A DNA stretch of 64,000 bases from NCBI RefSeq assembly GCF_002115785.1, contig NZ_JFJY01000001.1, positions 930,001-994,000 on the forward strand, written 5' to 3'. The notes beneath the pieces were generated by a model that was not told where the DNA came from, did no database searches, and worked only from the letters and a program-made list of their open reading frames with translations. Origin of the DNA: Thalassospira sp. MCCC 1A03138. GTDB lineage: Bacteria; Pseudomonadota; Alphaproteobacteria; Rhodospirillales; Thalassospiraceae. How positions within the stretch are numbered: the first letter of the stretch is position 1; each line of letters opens with the position of its first letter. Shown here piece by piece: positions 41,615 to 50,051 of the stretch. The translations under genes were made by a program, and so were the position numbers.

Positions 41615-42349
41615 CGCCGCATGCGGGGCATAGTCGCCCACGTAACCGCAGGCCGAAAGCCCCGGCCGCATCAGCTCCGGCGGCGGTGCATCGACCACCA
41701 CCGGGTCGCGGTCGGCATGGAACGGTACAACAATCTGGCGCGACAGCAGCATCAGGGTCGGCGGCTGTCCAAAAATCGGCGGTTCATCCCCCCGGCCATA
41801 AAACGGATCGCCCAGAACCGGATGACCGATATGGTCCAGATGCACGCGAAGCTGATGTGTGCGGCCCGTATGCGGCGTTAAGGCAAGCCAGGTGATATCA
41901 TTGCCCGCTTCGTCCTTGCCCCGCCCCAGCACCTGATATTCGGTCCTGGACGGCTGCCCGTCTTCATGGACCAGCATCCGCCAGCCGCTTTCATCATTGG
42001 TCTTGCCAATCGGTGCATCGATAAAGCCGTGATCATCGGCAACCGCACCGCGCACCACCGCCCAATAGGTTTTGCCGATCAGTTTTTCGGTAAACAGGCG
42101 GGTGATCTTTTTCGATGATTTCGGATGCCGGCACAGCAACAGGCACCCGGCCGTATCGCGGTCAAGCCGGTGCGCCAGGGTCGGTTCGGGCTGAATGCCG
42201 AATTTAAGGTCGGGCAGATACGCATCGACATGAAAATAGGTTTTCGGTCCGCCATGCGACGCCAATCCCGGCGGCTTGTTCAGAACGATGACATTTGAAT
42301 CGCGATGCAGAACGCTTGCGATCAGATCTTCGGCTATCGGATGGGGCAT
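41540..42349 (-). CDS. RluA-family pseudouridine synthase
   Basis: 269 residues. Catalytic aspartate D63 in HRLDRDTAG, followed by KTYWAVVRG and the C-terminal HTGRTHQLRVH motif with LGDPFYG. There is no S4 domain at the start, so it belongs to the short RluA/RluC-like proteins that modify rRNA or tRNA. The Ala/Asp/Gly-rich C-terminal tail is encoded in the 75 bases that overlap the AEC gene, and may be non-essential. Target uridine unknown. Confidence 0.9.
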   Translation of the reverse strand: MPHPIAEDLIASVLHRDSNVIVLNKPPGLASHGGPKTYFHVDAYLPDLKFGIQPEPTLAHRLDRDTAGCLLLCRHPKSSKKITRLFTEKLIGKTYWAVVRGAVADDHGFIDAPIGKTNDESGWRMLVHEDGQPSRTEYQVLGRGKDEAGNDITWLALTPHTGRTHQLRVHLDHIGHPVLGDPFYGRGDEPPIFGQPPTLMLLSRQIVVPFHADRDPVVVDAPPPELMRPGLSACGYVGDYAPHAASVDAQYGGDGSDAEGGQESFEGDD

Positions 42350-42432
42350 GGTCGGCCTTTCATTGTTGGCCCTGCTTTACCGCAAAGCCACACATGCTGC
42401 AATCACGCAGCAACCGGCCCCGCCCCCAAACC

Positions 42433-42461
42433 TGATCCAGATGGCAATCATCTGCGTAAGG
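42433..42461 (+). promoter_or_regulatory. RpoE (ECF11-type) promoter of the DUF6134-SDR-NTF2 operon
   Basis: TGATCC at 42433-42438, exactly 18 bases, then TAAGG at 42457-42461. This matches the singlet-oxygen RpoE promoter known from Rhodobacter (TGATCC and TAAGA-like boxes, 18-base spacer), and equals the spacing found at the two other promoters of this locus. The start of transcription would be near 42468, about 70 bases before the ATG. Confidence 0.8.
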
Positions 42462-42538
42462 AAACACAGAATTCATTCTTCGCAATCCGGCTTTGACGCG
42501 CTTTGTTCGCCGGGGCCAAAAGCAGGGTACGTCATCAC

Positions 42539-43315
42539 ATGCCACGCCCGAAACCTTTTAAATATCTGCTTGCCACTCTTGCCATTCTGGCGGCACAGAA
42601 TGCCGGTTCTGCCATCGCGCAGAACGGCGAATTATCGGCCCTTACCCCCGCACAATCCGATGGCCTTGACCGCAGTGCGGCCTGCCGAAACTTCGATCCG
42701 ATTGCGCGTTACGGCAATGAACTGGTGTTTCAGATCCGCCGCAACGATGCCCCGGTCGGGCAGCATATCGTGCGCTTCAATCGCGGCCAGGATGGTCTTC
42801 AGGTCGTCGCCCAAAGCAATATCGATATCTCGTTTCTGGGCTTCAATGCCTATAGCTTCCGCTACCGATCCGAAAGCATCTGGCAGGATGGCCAATTATC
42901 GACGCTATCGGTCAAGGTCGATGATGACGGTGATCAGACCAGCATTTCGGCACGGCGCGAAAACGATCAGCTTGTTGTTGATGGCCCCGATGGTCAAAAG
43001 TCCCTGCCGCCCGGAATTTTCCCCACCGATCACTGGCATTGCGGTGTTTTGCAAACCGATCAGGTCCTTAATACGCTGACCGGCAATCCCAACGCGGTCA
43101 CCATATCCCAGACGGGGGGCGAACGTCTGGCTGTTGGCAACGGCATGATCAACGCGACCCACTTCACCTATGACGGCGAGCTTCAAACCAATGCATGGTA
43201 CGATGCCGATGGTCGCTGGGTCGGATTGCGCTTCAAGGCGCGGGATGGCTCGGAAATCACCTATCGCTGCACCAGCTGCCAGACCGACAATGCCCAAAAG
43301 GACCATCGCGGATGA
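42539..43315 (+). CDS. DUF6134 family exported protein
   Basis: 258 residues from the ATG at 42539. A signal peptide with a hydrophobic core (LLATLAILAAQ) ends near SAIAQ. The mature part is a beta-rich, lipid-carrier-like protein with repeated strands (LVFQIRRNDAPVGQHIVRF, WQDGQLSTLSVKV) and a closing CTSC pair. Proteins of this type are common in alphaproteobacteria beside fatty-acid and redox genes; their role is unknown. It is first in a three-gene operon with an RpoE-type promoter, and its stop overlaps the SDR start (ATGA). Confidence 0.75.
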   Translation: MPRPKPFKYLLATLAILAAQNAGSAIAQNGELSALTPAQSDGLDRSAACRNFDPIARYGNELVFQIRRNDAPVGQHIVRFNRGQDGLQVVAQSNIDISFLGFNAYSFRYRSESIWQDGQLSTLSVKVDDDGDQTSISARRENDQLVVDGPDGQKSLPPGIFPTDHWHCGVLQTDQVLNTLTGNPNAVTISQTGGERLAVGNGMINATHFTYDGELQTNAWYDADGRWVGLRFKARDGSEITYRCTSCQTDNAQKDHRG

Positions 43316-44088
43316 CCAAACATTTCAAAACGGTCTGGATCGTCGGCGCATCCGCCGGGATCGGGGCGGCACTTGTTGCAAAATTCGCCAAATCCGACGC
43401 GGATGGAAACACGACGATTATCGCATCGGCCCGTTCTACCGATGCGCTGTCCGATCTGGCGGCATCGTCTAAAAACATCCATGCCGTGCCGCTTGATGTG
43501 ACCAAACCCGACGCGGTTCGCGATGCAATTGCCCTGATCGAGGACCGGTTTGGCCTGCCTGATCTGGTGGTTCTGGCCGCCGGAATTTATTCCCCGATGC
43601 CGGTCGATGAATTTTCGGCCAAAACCATCCGCGACCATTTCGACGTCAATTATTTTGGCACGGTCAATTGTCTTGAAATCCTGATCCCGAAAATGCGCAA
43701 ACGCGGTTCGGGCGAAATCGCGGTTGTCGCCTCGGTCGCCGGTTATCGCGGCCTGCCAAAGGCCGGGGCCTATGGCCCGACCAAGGCCGCCCTGATCAAT
43801 CTGTGCGAAACCCTGCGCGGCGAACTGGAGGAAACCGGTGTCTGCCTTCGGGTGATCAATCCGGGCTTTGTCAAAACCCGGTTGACCGACAAAAACGATT
43901 TCGACATGCCCTATCTGCAAACCCCGGAACAGGCCGCTGGCTTTGTTTATCGCGGCCTCACACACGGCAACGGATTTGAAATCGCCTTTCCGCCGCCCTT
44001 CGTCCGGCAGCTAAAACTTGCCCGCATTCTGCCCTATGGGCTTTACTTCAAACTGATCCGCAAAGTGATGGGAAAATCCGATGGATGA
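43312..44088 (+). CDS. Short-chain dehydrogenase/reductase
   Basis: 258 residues from the ATG that overlaps the preceding stop. NAD(P)-binding GASAGIG near residue 12, the NAG-like region reading LAAGIYSP, catalytic serine in VVASVAG and the Y-x3-K pair in YGPTKAAL. The C-terminal basic segment suggests membrane association. An SDR gene also sits in the rpoE-chrR neighbourhood of Rhodobacter sphaeroides. Substrate is not known; a lipid-derived alcohol, ketone or aldehyde is a reasonable guess from context. Overlaps the next gene by 8 bases. Confidence 0.9.
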   Translation: MTKHFKTVWIVGASAGIGAALVAKFAKSDADGNTTIIASARSTDALSDLAASSKNIHAVPLDVTKPDAVRDAIALIEDRFGLPDLVVLAAGIYSPMPVDEFSAKTIRDHFDVNYFGTVNCLEILIPKMRKRGSGEIAVVASVAGYRGLPKAGAYGPTKAALINLCETLRGELEETGVCLRVINPGFVKTRLTDKNDFDMPYLQTPEQAAGFVYRGLTHGNGFEIAFPPPFVRQLKLARILPYGLYFKLIRKVMGKSDG

Positions 44089-44527
44089 TGTGCAATCAGC
44101 CAAACTTGAAACGCTGAAAGCCTATGGCGATTACTTTGCCAATCTGGGCCCGGAAACGGTTGAAAACCTGCATCATCACGTCACGCCCGATTACAGCTTT
44201 ACCGATCCGTTCAACACCATCAACGGCCCGGATCGGGTTTGCGCATATCTCGACAAGATGTTTCGCGATACCGAAAATCCGCAATTCATCGTCACCCATC
44301 ACGCGGTTGATAACGATCTCGGTTTTCTGCGCTGGCGCTTTACAGCCGGCATTTCGGTCCTGGGCAACTGGGATGTCACCGGCATGTCGGCCGTGACATT
44401 TTCCGATGACGGCACGCGCATTTCGTCCCATGTCGATCATTGGGATTCCGGGATGGCCTTTTATGCGTGCATTCCGGTGCTGGGCTGGTTTATTCGGCGG
44501 CTCGCAGCACGGATGGCTGCTTCGTAA
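44081..44527 (+). CDS. NTF2-like (SnoaL-type) protein
   Basis: 148 residues. The fold pattern is that of the NTF2-like cone: helices at the start (LKAYGDYFANLGPETVENL), YSFTDPFNTINGPDRVCAYLDKMF as the hallmark pocket strand, and HVDHWDSG near the end. Such proteins serve as small-molecule binding pockets, isomerases or cyclases. It is the third gene of the DUF6134-SDR operon. Its last 38 bases overlap the convergent DUF3833 gene. Confidence 0.82.
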   Translation: MDDVQSAKLETLKAYGDYFANLGPETVENLHHHVTPDYSFTDPFNTINGPDRVCAYLDKMFRDTENPQFIVTHHAVDNDLGFLRWRFTAGISVLGNWDVTGMSAVTFSDDGTRISSHVDHWDSGMAFYACIPVLGWFIRRLAARMAAS

Positions 44528-45038
44528 AGAACAGGGTGACCTCACCGATCTCGAACCCCCATTTGCGCACACGTGCCCGGTTCACAAGAACCCCGTCGCC
44601 CTGCAAAAACATCCAGTCATCGAAACTGACCCGCCAGCTACCGTCACCGACCTTCAGGTCCATTTCATAGCTCCAGTTCAGCGCATTGCCGTACTGCACG
44701 CCCGCGGCCGTGCCAATGATATCATCGGCTTCTCCGCTCAGGCTGTGCTCACCGGTTTTCCGGATTGTCCATACACGGCGGTCCTGTTCACCATCGTCAT
44801 ACAGAAAATCCTCTTCCAGTGTCAGAACGCCATCATCGATGGTCCCGGTGATATCGACCGTGAACTGACGGCGCAGCTTTCCGAACCGGTCCTCGAAAAT
44901 TCCCCAGGCCCGACTATTGCCTTCGAAGTATTCAAACACATCGAAGCGGGGCTCTTTTTGCGCAAAATCCTGCGGTTTCATTGACCCACACCCGGTAAGT
45001 ATCAAAACCATCACAAGCGCCGTAAAAGATCGCAGCAT
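44490..45038 (-). CDS. DUF3833 family lipoprotein
   Basis: 182 residues from the ATG at 45038, chosen for its GGGAGAAA ribosome site and because a lipoprotein signal follows directly: hydrophobic core LVMVLILTG with the lipobox LTGC and acylated C17. The mature part is a single DUF3833 domain with many beta strands and W/F/D-rich wording (DWMFLQGDGVLVNRARVRKWG). Function unknown, but the family recurs in singlet-oxygen-response clusters. Last gene of the five-gene minus operon. Confidence 0.85.
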   Translation of the reverse strand: MLRSFTALVMVLILTGCGSMKPQDFAQKEPRFDVFEYFEGNSRAWGIFEDRFGKLRRQFTVDITGTIDDGVLTLEEDFLYDDGEQDRRVWTIRKTGEHSLSGEADDIIGTAAGVQYGNALNWSYEMDLKVGDGSWRVSFDDWMFLQGDGVLVNRARVRKWGFEIGEVTLFFTKQPSVLRAAE

Positions 45039-45066
45039 CAGCTTTCTCCCGCAAAGGATACAAGGA

Positions 45067-46407
45067 TCAGAAGGTGCGGCGAGCCAGACGCCGACGAATG
45101 GCAACCTGATGCACGCGATCCAATGGAAAACGCCACATCATCCCGATTGCTCCTGCTTTCAATACGATGGGCAGCACCGCATAGATCATGACAAGTGCGA
45201 TCAAAGCCGCGGAATTTTCAGTGCCCCCATCGGTAAGGCCAAAAGCCCCCAAAATCGGCAGGGCAATGCCCGCCGCCAACGCCATCGCAAGCTTGTTGGT
45301 CATGTTCCAAAGCGCAAACAGAACACCGGTCCGGCTGGCATGAAACCGGTACCGGTCCCAGTCATCGACATCGGCCTGAATGGCGGGTGGCAGCGCCAGA
45401 TCCGCCCCCAAGGCCGCGCCGGTAACCACACAGATCACCGCAAACCCGATCCAGTCGCCGGTCGACAGAAACGGCACAAACGCAAACGCCGAAACCGCCA
45501 TGATCATCGCCATGCACCAGACACGGTGTTTGCTGGTTCGCCCTGCCAGCAGCACCCAAAGCGGAATGGCGACGATGGCTGCAACAAAATACAAAAGGAT
45601 CAGGGCGTTTTCGGCATCGGTATCAAGCTTCAGGTAATAGCGCACAAAAAGCGGGAAACAGACGGCGGGCAATCCACCGGCAAGGCCATTGATCATCCAT
45701 GCCGCAAGCAACCGCACGAACAACCGGTTCTGACGCAGGCTGCGCAGTGACTGGCCAAACCGGGTGCGAAGGGAAATCCCCGTCTGATCTGGGATATCAC
45801 GCCGCCCGTTACGGGCCGCACTATCGGGGACCTTGATGATCATAAGGGTAACGAAAACCGCCCCGGCAATGATGGTCATGACCGCAAGGGACCGGATTTC
45901 ATCGGCCCGGGATGCATTCATCATCAAGACCGGGATTGCCCCGGCAATGACAATACCGATCAGCCCCGCCCCTTCACGAAGGGACGTGATCAATGTCCGT
46001 TCCCGGTAATCCCCCGAAAGGTCCGCCCCCCACGCCAGATAGGGCACCTGAAACAGCGTCCAGCCAAGGAAAAGGATGCTTGCCGACATGAAAAGATGCC
46101 AGCCACCCGGCTGATCGGGCGGCACAAAAAGCAGCCAGATCCCGATCCCGGCAATCACCGCCCCGAACCCGACCCAGATTTTGCGACGCCCGGTATAATC
46201 CGAAAGCCACCCGGCCAGCGGATCGGTCAGCATATCGATGATCCGCACTGCCAGAAGGATCGCCCCCGTAAGGGCAAGCCCAAGGCCAAGGTCATCGCCA
46301 TAATAACTGGGCAACAGGACATAGGCGGGAATCGTCGGCACCGCGGCTGCCATCGCTGGTAGCGCATAGTAAATGGCGGTTTTGCGGGCGCGATCAGGTT
46401 GCAGCAT
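45067..46407 (-). CDS. GPH/MFS-type transporter
   Basis: 446 residues with 12 predicted membrane segments. The first half carries the MFS/GPH loop DPLAGWLSDYTGRRKIW, where the D-x2-G-x2-SD-x-T-x-RR pattern is the glycoside-pentoside-hexuronide signature. The family normally brings in sugars with cations, but members inside RpoE-ChrR lipid clusters are more likely to move or flip a lipid-related compound. Its start overlaps the end of the methyltransferase gene by 14 bases. Confidence 0.88.
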   Translation of the reverse strand: MLQPDRARKTAIYYALPAMAAAVPTIPAYVLLPSYYGDDLGLGLALTGAILLAVRIIDMLTDPLAGWLSDYTGRRKIWVGFGAVIAGIGIWLLFVPPDQPGGWHLFMSASILFLGWTLFQVPYLAWGADLSGDYRERTLITSLREGAGLIGIVIAGAIPVLMMNASRADEIRSLAVMTIIAGAVFVTLMIIKVPDSAARNGRRDIPDQTGISLRTRFGQSLRSLRQNRLFVRLLAAWMINGLAGGLPAVCFPLFVRYYLKLDTDAENALILLYFVAAIVAIPLWVLLAGRTSKHRVWCMAMIMAVSAFAFVPFLSTGDWIGFAVICVVTGAALGADLALPPAIQADVDDWDRYRFHASRTGVLFALWNMTNKLAMALAAGIALPILGAFGLTDGGTENSAALIALVMIYAVLPIVLKAGAIGMMWRFPLDRVHQVAIRRRLARRTF

Positions 46408-47671
46408 TTTCGGGATGTTCGATCACAAAGAACCCGACATTGATCGACCCTTCGTCAAACCCGGTTTCGCAATAGGACAAGTAATATTCCCACATCCGTT
46501 TGAAACGGATATCAAATCCCTGCTCAGCAATGCTGTCCCAGCCATGCTGGAAACGGCGCTGCCATTCGGCCAGTGTGCGGGCATAGGATTTGCCGAAAAA
46601 TTCCGAATGCCGCAGCGAAAGACCGGCCTTTTCGATGGCCTTGCCCAACGCCTCTGGCGAGGGCAGCAAACCACCCGGAAAGATATAGCGCTGGATAAAA
46701 TCGGCACCCTTACGGTAATCCTCGAACCGGTCATGATCGATGGTGATGATTTGCAACACGGCCTTGCCGCCCGGTTTCAAACGCTTGCGGATCATATCGA
46801 AATAGATCGGCCAATGTTCTTCACCGACGGCCTCGAACATCTCGATTGAAACGATCTTGTCGAACTGCCCGTCCTGATGACGATAATCGCGAAGCTCGAT
46901 CTGGGTGCGATCCGAAAGGCCAAGTGTCAGCAGGCGATTGCGTGCAAAGGCATGCTGTTCACGCGAAAGCGTCAAACCCGTAACATGGCAACGATGCTGG
47001 CCTGCCGCCATTTCGGCAAAACCGCCCCAGCCGCACCCGACTTCCAGAACCCGTTCGCCTGGTTGCAGGGATGCAAGGTCGCAAATCCGGCGGTACTTGG
47101 CATCCTGTGCGGCTTCAAGTGTCATGTCCTTGCGGCGATAAAGACCGGATGAATAGGTCATCCCCGGATCAAGCCATTCCTGATAGAACCGGTTCCCAAG
47201 GTCATAGTGATAGGCAATATTGCGTTTTGATCCTTCGACCGTATTGGCATTCCGAAGATGCCCGATCCGGGCAATCACGCGCGAAATCATGCCACCCGCC
47301 AGCCGGGCGCGAACGATATTTTCGTTCAGCATCGCCACCCGCATCACCTTGGTCAGGTCCGGGCTGCTCCAGGCGCCATCCATATAGGCCTCGGCAAAGG
47401 CAACATCGCCACCCGTGGCAAGCCTGCGGATCGCCTTCCAGTCATGAATATGCAAAACGGCCCGGATTTCGGTCTGTTCCTCGCCGGTAAACTGCAAGGT
47501 ATCCCCGTCGGGCAAAACAATCGTCAGCCGGCCATAATGCAAATGCGCCAGAATGCGTTTCAGCATGATTTTCAGCACGTTGCGACTTCCGGTCATGCCA
47601 CCAATAACGGGCAGGAACCGGTCACGAAACGGGCGAACAATGGTCGAAGAGGATCGATTGCGTTCCGGCAT
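46394..47671 (-). CDS. Cfa-like SAM-dependent fatty-acyl methyltransferase
   Basis: 425 residues, with an N-terminal extension to about 140 and a Rossmann methyltransferase domain with motif I VLEVGCGWGG at 208-217. The protein resembles cyclopropane fatty acid synthase throughout, including E280 in IEMFEAVG and Y363 in SYARTL. Two bicarbonate-binding residues of true synthases are changed: the cysteine of YSC is serine (S175) and the histidine of the LLHTI segment is glutamine (Q307). This fits the methylases that add a methyl branch to unsaturated acyl chains on the way to furan fatty acids, as reported for Rhodobacter, more than a cyclopropane synthase. Third gene of the minus operon. Confidence 0.88.
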   Translation of the reverse strand: MPERNRSSSTIVRPFRDRFLPVIGGMTGSRNVLKIMLKRILAHLHYGRLTIVLPDGDTLQFTGEEQTEIRAVLHIHDWKAIRRLATGGDVAFAEAYMDGAWSSPDLTKVMRVAMLNENIVRARLAGGMISRVIARIGHLRNANTVEGSKRNIAYHYDLGNRFYQEWLDPGMTYSSGLYRRKDMTLEAAQDAKYRRICDLASLQPGERVLEVGCGWGGFAEMAAGQHRCHVTGLTLSREQHAFARNRLLTLGLSDRTQIELRDYRHQDGQFDKIVSIEMFEAVGEEHWPIYFDMIRKRLKPGGKAVLQIITIDHDRFEDYRKGADFIQRYIFPGGLLPSPEALGKAIEKAGLSLRHSEFFGKSYARTLAEWQRRFQHGWDSIAEQGFDIRFKRMWEYYLSYCETGFDEGSINVGFFVIEHPENAAT

Positions 47672-47678
47672 TTCCTGA

Positions 47679-48500
47679 TTACCTTTTTGCGGCTTCGGCC
47701 GTCTGGCTATTGGCTGCCAACACGTAAGTCACATCATGAGCTGGCGGCTTTGGACGTTTATGGAACTTCATGCCTTTGCGCCACAGATGCAGCGCCTCGT
47801 AATGAATGCCCGCCACCACCTTAATCGTCATCAGCGGATAGCGAACAAAAGCCATAAACAGATTACGATCAGAAAGCGCGGTTCGATCACCGACAAAGGC
47901 CGCATTCAGAAATGCACCGTCCCTGTCAGTTTCACGAATGGCCACCGCGACCTTTTCGTCTGGCATGCAAATGCGGAAATGATAGTCGGCCTGCATATCG
48001 ATGAAGGGCGAAACGTAAAATCCCTTGGCACAGCTCTGGCGCAGCACGCCTTTTTCATCAATGGCATCCGGGCGGACCGGGATCAGATAGCTGTGCCGGT
48101 CGCCGAAAGTATTGGAAACCTCATACAGGACCGCTCCCACCGACCCATCGGCACGATGGCAGAAATAAACCGACAGCGGATTGAAAACGAAGCCCAGAAT
48201 CCGCGGATAACACAGCAATTCGATCCGGTGCGTACAATCGCCCAGATCGTGCTTATTCAGGATATCTTCGATGCGTGTGCGGATATCCCCATGATCGCGG
48301 TCCGCATGGTCGCGGTCGTGGAATGAAAACAGGTTGAACCGGTTGCGGCTAAACAGTTTCAGCGACCCGGCCAAGCCATCGATTTCATCAAGATCGAACA
48401 AAAAGGAAAACACCCGATAGCGCAATTTGTGATCGCGCGGGCGAAGGCGATGATGCATCACCGATCCTTCAAACAGGGCGGATGTCCATATACCTGTCAT
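47679..48500 (-). CDS. DUF1365 family protein
   Basis: 273 residues. The family marks are the opening LFEGSVMHHRLRPRDHKLRYRVF pattern (given here as GSVMHHRLRP) and the middle LLCYPRILGFVFNPLSVYFCH stretch. DUF1365 proteins are nearly always encoded between a flavin amine-oxidase-like gene and a Cfa-like methyltransferase, as here, but have no settled activity. The start overlaps the upstream stop by four bases (ATGA) and the methyltransferase follows 7 bases later, so the three are surely co-translated. Confidence 0.9.
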   Translation of the reverse strand: MTGIWTSALFEGSVMHHRLRPRDHKLRYRVFSFLFDLDEIDGLAGSLKLFSRNRFNLFSFHDRDHADRDHGDIRTRIEDILNKHDLGDCTHRIELLCYPRILGFVFNPLSVYFCHRADGSVGAVLYEVSNTFGDRHSYLIPVRPDAIDEKGVLRQSCAKGFYVSPFIDMQADYHFRICMPDEKVAVAIRETDRDGAFLNAAFVGDRTALSDRNLFMAFVRYPLMTIKVVAGIHYEALHLWRKGMKFHKRPKPPAHDVTYVLAANSQTAEAAKR

Positions 48501-49840
48501 TCGGCAGCTTCTTTTTGCGCGATATTGATAGGCCCCAGATGAATACGACCGCTTTCATTTTCAACGTTCCATGGCCGCCGGACATTGCCCAGTGCTTCTG
48601 CCACCGCAAGGCCCGACTGAATGCCGTCTTCGTGGAAGCCATAGCCAAAATAACTGCCGCAATACCAGATGTTATCCTGCCCCTGGATCGACCAAAGCCG
48701 TTTCTGGGCATCCATCGCCGCCGCATCAAAAACCGGGTGGTCATACAGGAAGGATCGAATAACGCTGCCCTCGCGCGGCGGGCGTGCCGGGTTCAGGGTC
48801 ACAAAAAGCGGCTGCCCTTCGTCAAGATGCTGCAACCGGTTCATCCAGTAAGTTACACAGACTTTCTGTTCCCCGTCATGCTCCTCGGCAAGGTAGTTCC
48901 AGCTTGACCAGACTTTGCGCGTTTGCGGCATCAGGCTGTCATCATCATGCAGGATCGCCAGATTGCGTTCATACTGAAACGCTGACAAAAGATCGCGCAC
49001 CGCGGGCGCCGGATTGTCCTGAAGCGCAAGGGCCTGATCACCATGACAGGCCAGAACAACATGATCGTAGTCCGTCCGCTCGCCGTAACGGTTTTCGATA
49101 AAGACCCCACCCTTGCCGTTCGGTCCGACCTGGGCAATGGCGCTATCAAGGATCACGCCACCGGAAATATCCTTGATCATCTTGCCGACATACTGGCGCG
49201 ACCCGCCAACAACAGTGCGCCATTGCGGCCGATCCTTGATCTGCAAAAGCCCGTGGTTCTGACAGAACCGGACAAACGCCGCCAACGGATAATCCATCAT
49301 CGTATCAACGGGGGTGGACCAGATCGCGGCCCCCATCGGCAACAGATGATCATTGATAAAGGATTTTGAATAACGATTGGCCGTCAGATAATCGCCAAGG
49401 CTTTGCGTTTCCGCCTGCCCGGTTTCAAGTGCAAGCGGCGCTTCGCGATAAAATCGCAGAATATCACGCACCATCCGCCAGAAGCGCGGACGGAAAATAT
49501 TACGTTTCTGCGCGATCAACGATGCCAGATCAGATCCGCCATATTCCAGCCCACCCCTGTCCATCGACGCGGCAAAGGACATATCGGTCGCAGCCGTTTG
49601 CACACCAAGATGATCAAACAGGGCACAAAGATTGGGGTAACAACGGGTGTTATAGACAATGAAACCGGTATCGACCGGTGTTTGCCCCGCATCCACGGTA
49701 TTGGAATGCCCGCCGGGACGGTCATCCTTTTCATAAAGCGTGACAGTGTGGGACTGGCTGAGCAACCAGGCCGCCGACAGGCCGGAAATACCCGAACCAA
49801 CAACAGCTATATTGAGTTTCCCCGATGATCGAAGCGTCAT
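48497..49840 (-). CDS. FAD-dependent amine-oxidase-like oxidoreductase
   Basis: 447 residues. The dinucleotide fold is at the very start: VGSGISGLSAAWLL with the second ribose-binding EKDDRPGGHS. Middle segments fit the flavin amine oxidase/desaturase superfamily (DTGFIVYNTRCYPNL; LAILHDDDSLMP), and the C-terminal FAD motif is YCGSYFGYGFHEDGI. In the Rhodobacter rpoE-chrR cluster the equivalent gene is RpoE-controlled and linked to oxidation of methylated unsaturated fatty acids. Here it is first in the divergent operon, about 36 bases from a predicted RpoE start site. Confidence 0.9.
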   Translation of the reverse strand: MTLRSSGKLNIAVVGSGISGLSAAWLLSQSHTVTLYEKDDRPGGHSNTVDAGQTPVDTGFIVYNTRCYPNLCALFDHLGVQTAATDMSFAASMDRGGLEYGGSDLASLIAQKRNIFRPRFWRMVRDILRFYREAPLALETGQAETQSLGDYLTANRYSKSFINDHLLPMGAAIWSTPVDTMMDYPLAAFVRFCQNHGLLQIKDRPQWRTVVGGSRQYVGKMIKDISGGVILDSAIAQVGPNGKGGVFIENRYGERTDYDHVVLACHGDQALALQDNPAPAVRDLLSAFQYERNLAILHDDDSLMPQTRKVWSSWNYLAEEHDGEQKVCVTYWMNRLQHLDEGQPLFVTLNPARPPREGSVIRSFLYDHPVFDAAAMDAQKRLWSIQGQDNIWYCGSYFGYGFHEDGIQSGLAVAEALGNVRRPWNVENESGRIHLGPINIAQKEAAE

Positions 49841-49883
49841 ATGTGCCGCGCCTGCTTGCAGTGTTATTGTTTGAACTACATAT

Positions 49884-49912
49884 GATTACGCATGACAGCA
49901 AGTTGCGGATCA
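49884..49912 (-). promoter_or_regulatory. RpoE (ECF11-type) promoter of the fatty-acid operon
   Basis: Read on the minus strand: TGATCC (49912-49907), exactly 18 bases, then TAATC (49888-49884). The predicted start near 49877 gives a leader of about 36 bases before the oxidoreductase ATG. Same boxes and spacing as the rpoE promoter 85 bases away on the other strand. Confidence 0.8.
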
Positions 49913-49971
49913 CTGCATAAAAACGAATGCTGATAATTGTAAGTAATTGGCAGAAAACGTACAAATTCGTT

Positions 49972-50000
49972 TGATCCAAAATTTTCCGGCCGACGTATGA
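49972..50000 (+). promoter_or_regulatory. RpoE (ECF11-type) autoregulatory promoter of rpoE-chrR
   Basis: TGATCC at 49972-49977, exactly 18 bases, then TATGA at 49996-50000. This is the promoter the sigma factor itself is expected to read, giving positive autoregulation as known for Rhodobacter rpoE-chrR. Transcription would begin near 50007, so the ATG at 50007 would be leaderless. Confidence 0.8.
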
Positions 50001-50051
50001 TGATCCATGAACACCATCATGACGCGGCCCCGAAGGGGACCAGAAACGAAA

